Of a DNA stretch of 28,821 nucleotides, positions 28,475 to 28,821 are shown piece by piece. Location: the NCBI GenBank assembly GCA_000695325.1, contig AVPN01000416.1:3363-32183 (forward strand), in the 5' to 3' direction. How positions within the stretch are numbered: the first letter of the stretch is position 1; each line of letters opens with the position of its first letter. The notes beneath the pieces are model-generated. The model was not told the origin of the DNA and searched no databases. It saw nothing but the letters and a program-made list of their open reading frames with translations. The DNA comes from Pleurobrachia bachei (lineage: Eukaryota > Ctenophora > Tentaculata > Cydippida > Pleurobrachiidae). The position numbers and the translations under genes are program-made.

Positions 28475-28821
28475 CTGGTAATTATGGGACGTTTCTATCC
28501 GGGTATTACAGGTGCAGTACTTGTTGCGTATCAGGCGGTGAAGATAACGTTTGTTCAGTCAATGCAAGTGGACTAACATTGTGAGAATGTGAAGAGAGTG
28601 TTGCACATGTTGCAGCTAGTGTGATAAAACTGAAATTGGTAGAGATGGCCGGGAATAATTTTATGCAACCAATACACTTAATTTATTTTAACCAAGTAGT
28701 TATCTTAATCCAGTATTTATTTTAACCCAGCAGATATTTTAAGCCAGTTGTTTACCATTTTATAATTTTATAACCCGTTTTTACAATAATTACTAACTTT
28801 TTGTTTTCTTCACCCCCCCCC
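28475..28821. other. Gene-free right end
   Basis: This contains a loose repeat of TTAAYCCAG-type words (28680-28750) in AT-rich DNA and ends in a run of nine C at the last base. No ORF is convincing. The C run and the GA run at the other end suggest the window may coincide with a contig, though that cannot be shown here. Confidence 0.55.

Overview
This window is nuclear DNA from a gene-dense animal. Four proteins are clearly recognisable: a proton-coupled amino-acid transporter (SLC36 family), the beta subunit of the AP-3 adaptor complex, an SDR dehydrogenase of the DHRS1 type, and an M20 peptidase of the PM20D1 type. The transporter and DHRS1 have short GT-AG introns of roughly 105-240 bp, with two of about 390 and 540 bp. 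AP-3 beta and PM20D1 are read from single exons. Gene spacing is tight (150-360 bp in several same-strand pairs) and the sequence is rich in (GA)n microsatellites. My best guess is an early-branching invertebrate, possibly a sponge with a compact genome such as a glass sponge. That placement is inference and is weak.

Layout. 1-5.4 kb: no convincing gene; (GA)n tracts and a 1.39-kb unit present twice in tandem. 5.4-6.5 kb: an E-box/CRE cluster and one possible orphan exon. 6.5-8.95 kb: intact eight-exon SLC36 gene on the minus strand. 8.6-16.4 kb: the SLC36 5' end and AP-3 beta are repeated as a mosaic of three segments (8620-9584, 9585-12576, 12577 to about 16430); only the last carries a full AP-3 beta (1052 aa). 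17257-19490: an inverted repeat with 1096-bp arms around a 42-bp spacer, each arm carrying the same two small ORFs, so that two copies face away from each other. 20.0-24.3 kb: an intact seven-exon DHRS1 gene (313 aa) plus a downstream partial copy of exons 2-5, with short inverted-repeat elements in between. 24.5-26.07 kb: PM20D1, broken on paper by a 79-bp tandem duplication. 26.1-27.35 kb: gene-free, with a MITE-like inverted repeat. 27.36-28.47 kb: two small plus-strand membrane-protein genes that I do not recognise, one of them extraordinarily cysteine-rich.

Two themes tie the window together. First, almost every local duplication shows mainly synonymous differences between its copies. 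This fits two divergent haplotypes of a highly heterozygous animal being laid end to end by the assembler, although real tandem duplication is not excluded. Second, several same-strand gene pairs are very close, and the downstream ATG lies only 4-12 nt after a pyrimidine-tract/AG splice acceptor. This could reflect operon-like transcription with trans-splicing, or simply short 5'-UTR introns. Functionally, AP-3 beta (sorting to lysosome-related organelles) lies directly upstream of a probable lysosomal-type amino-acid transporter.
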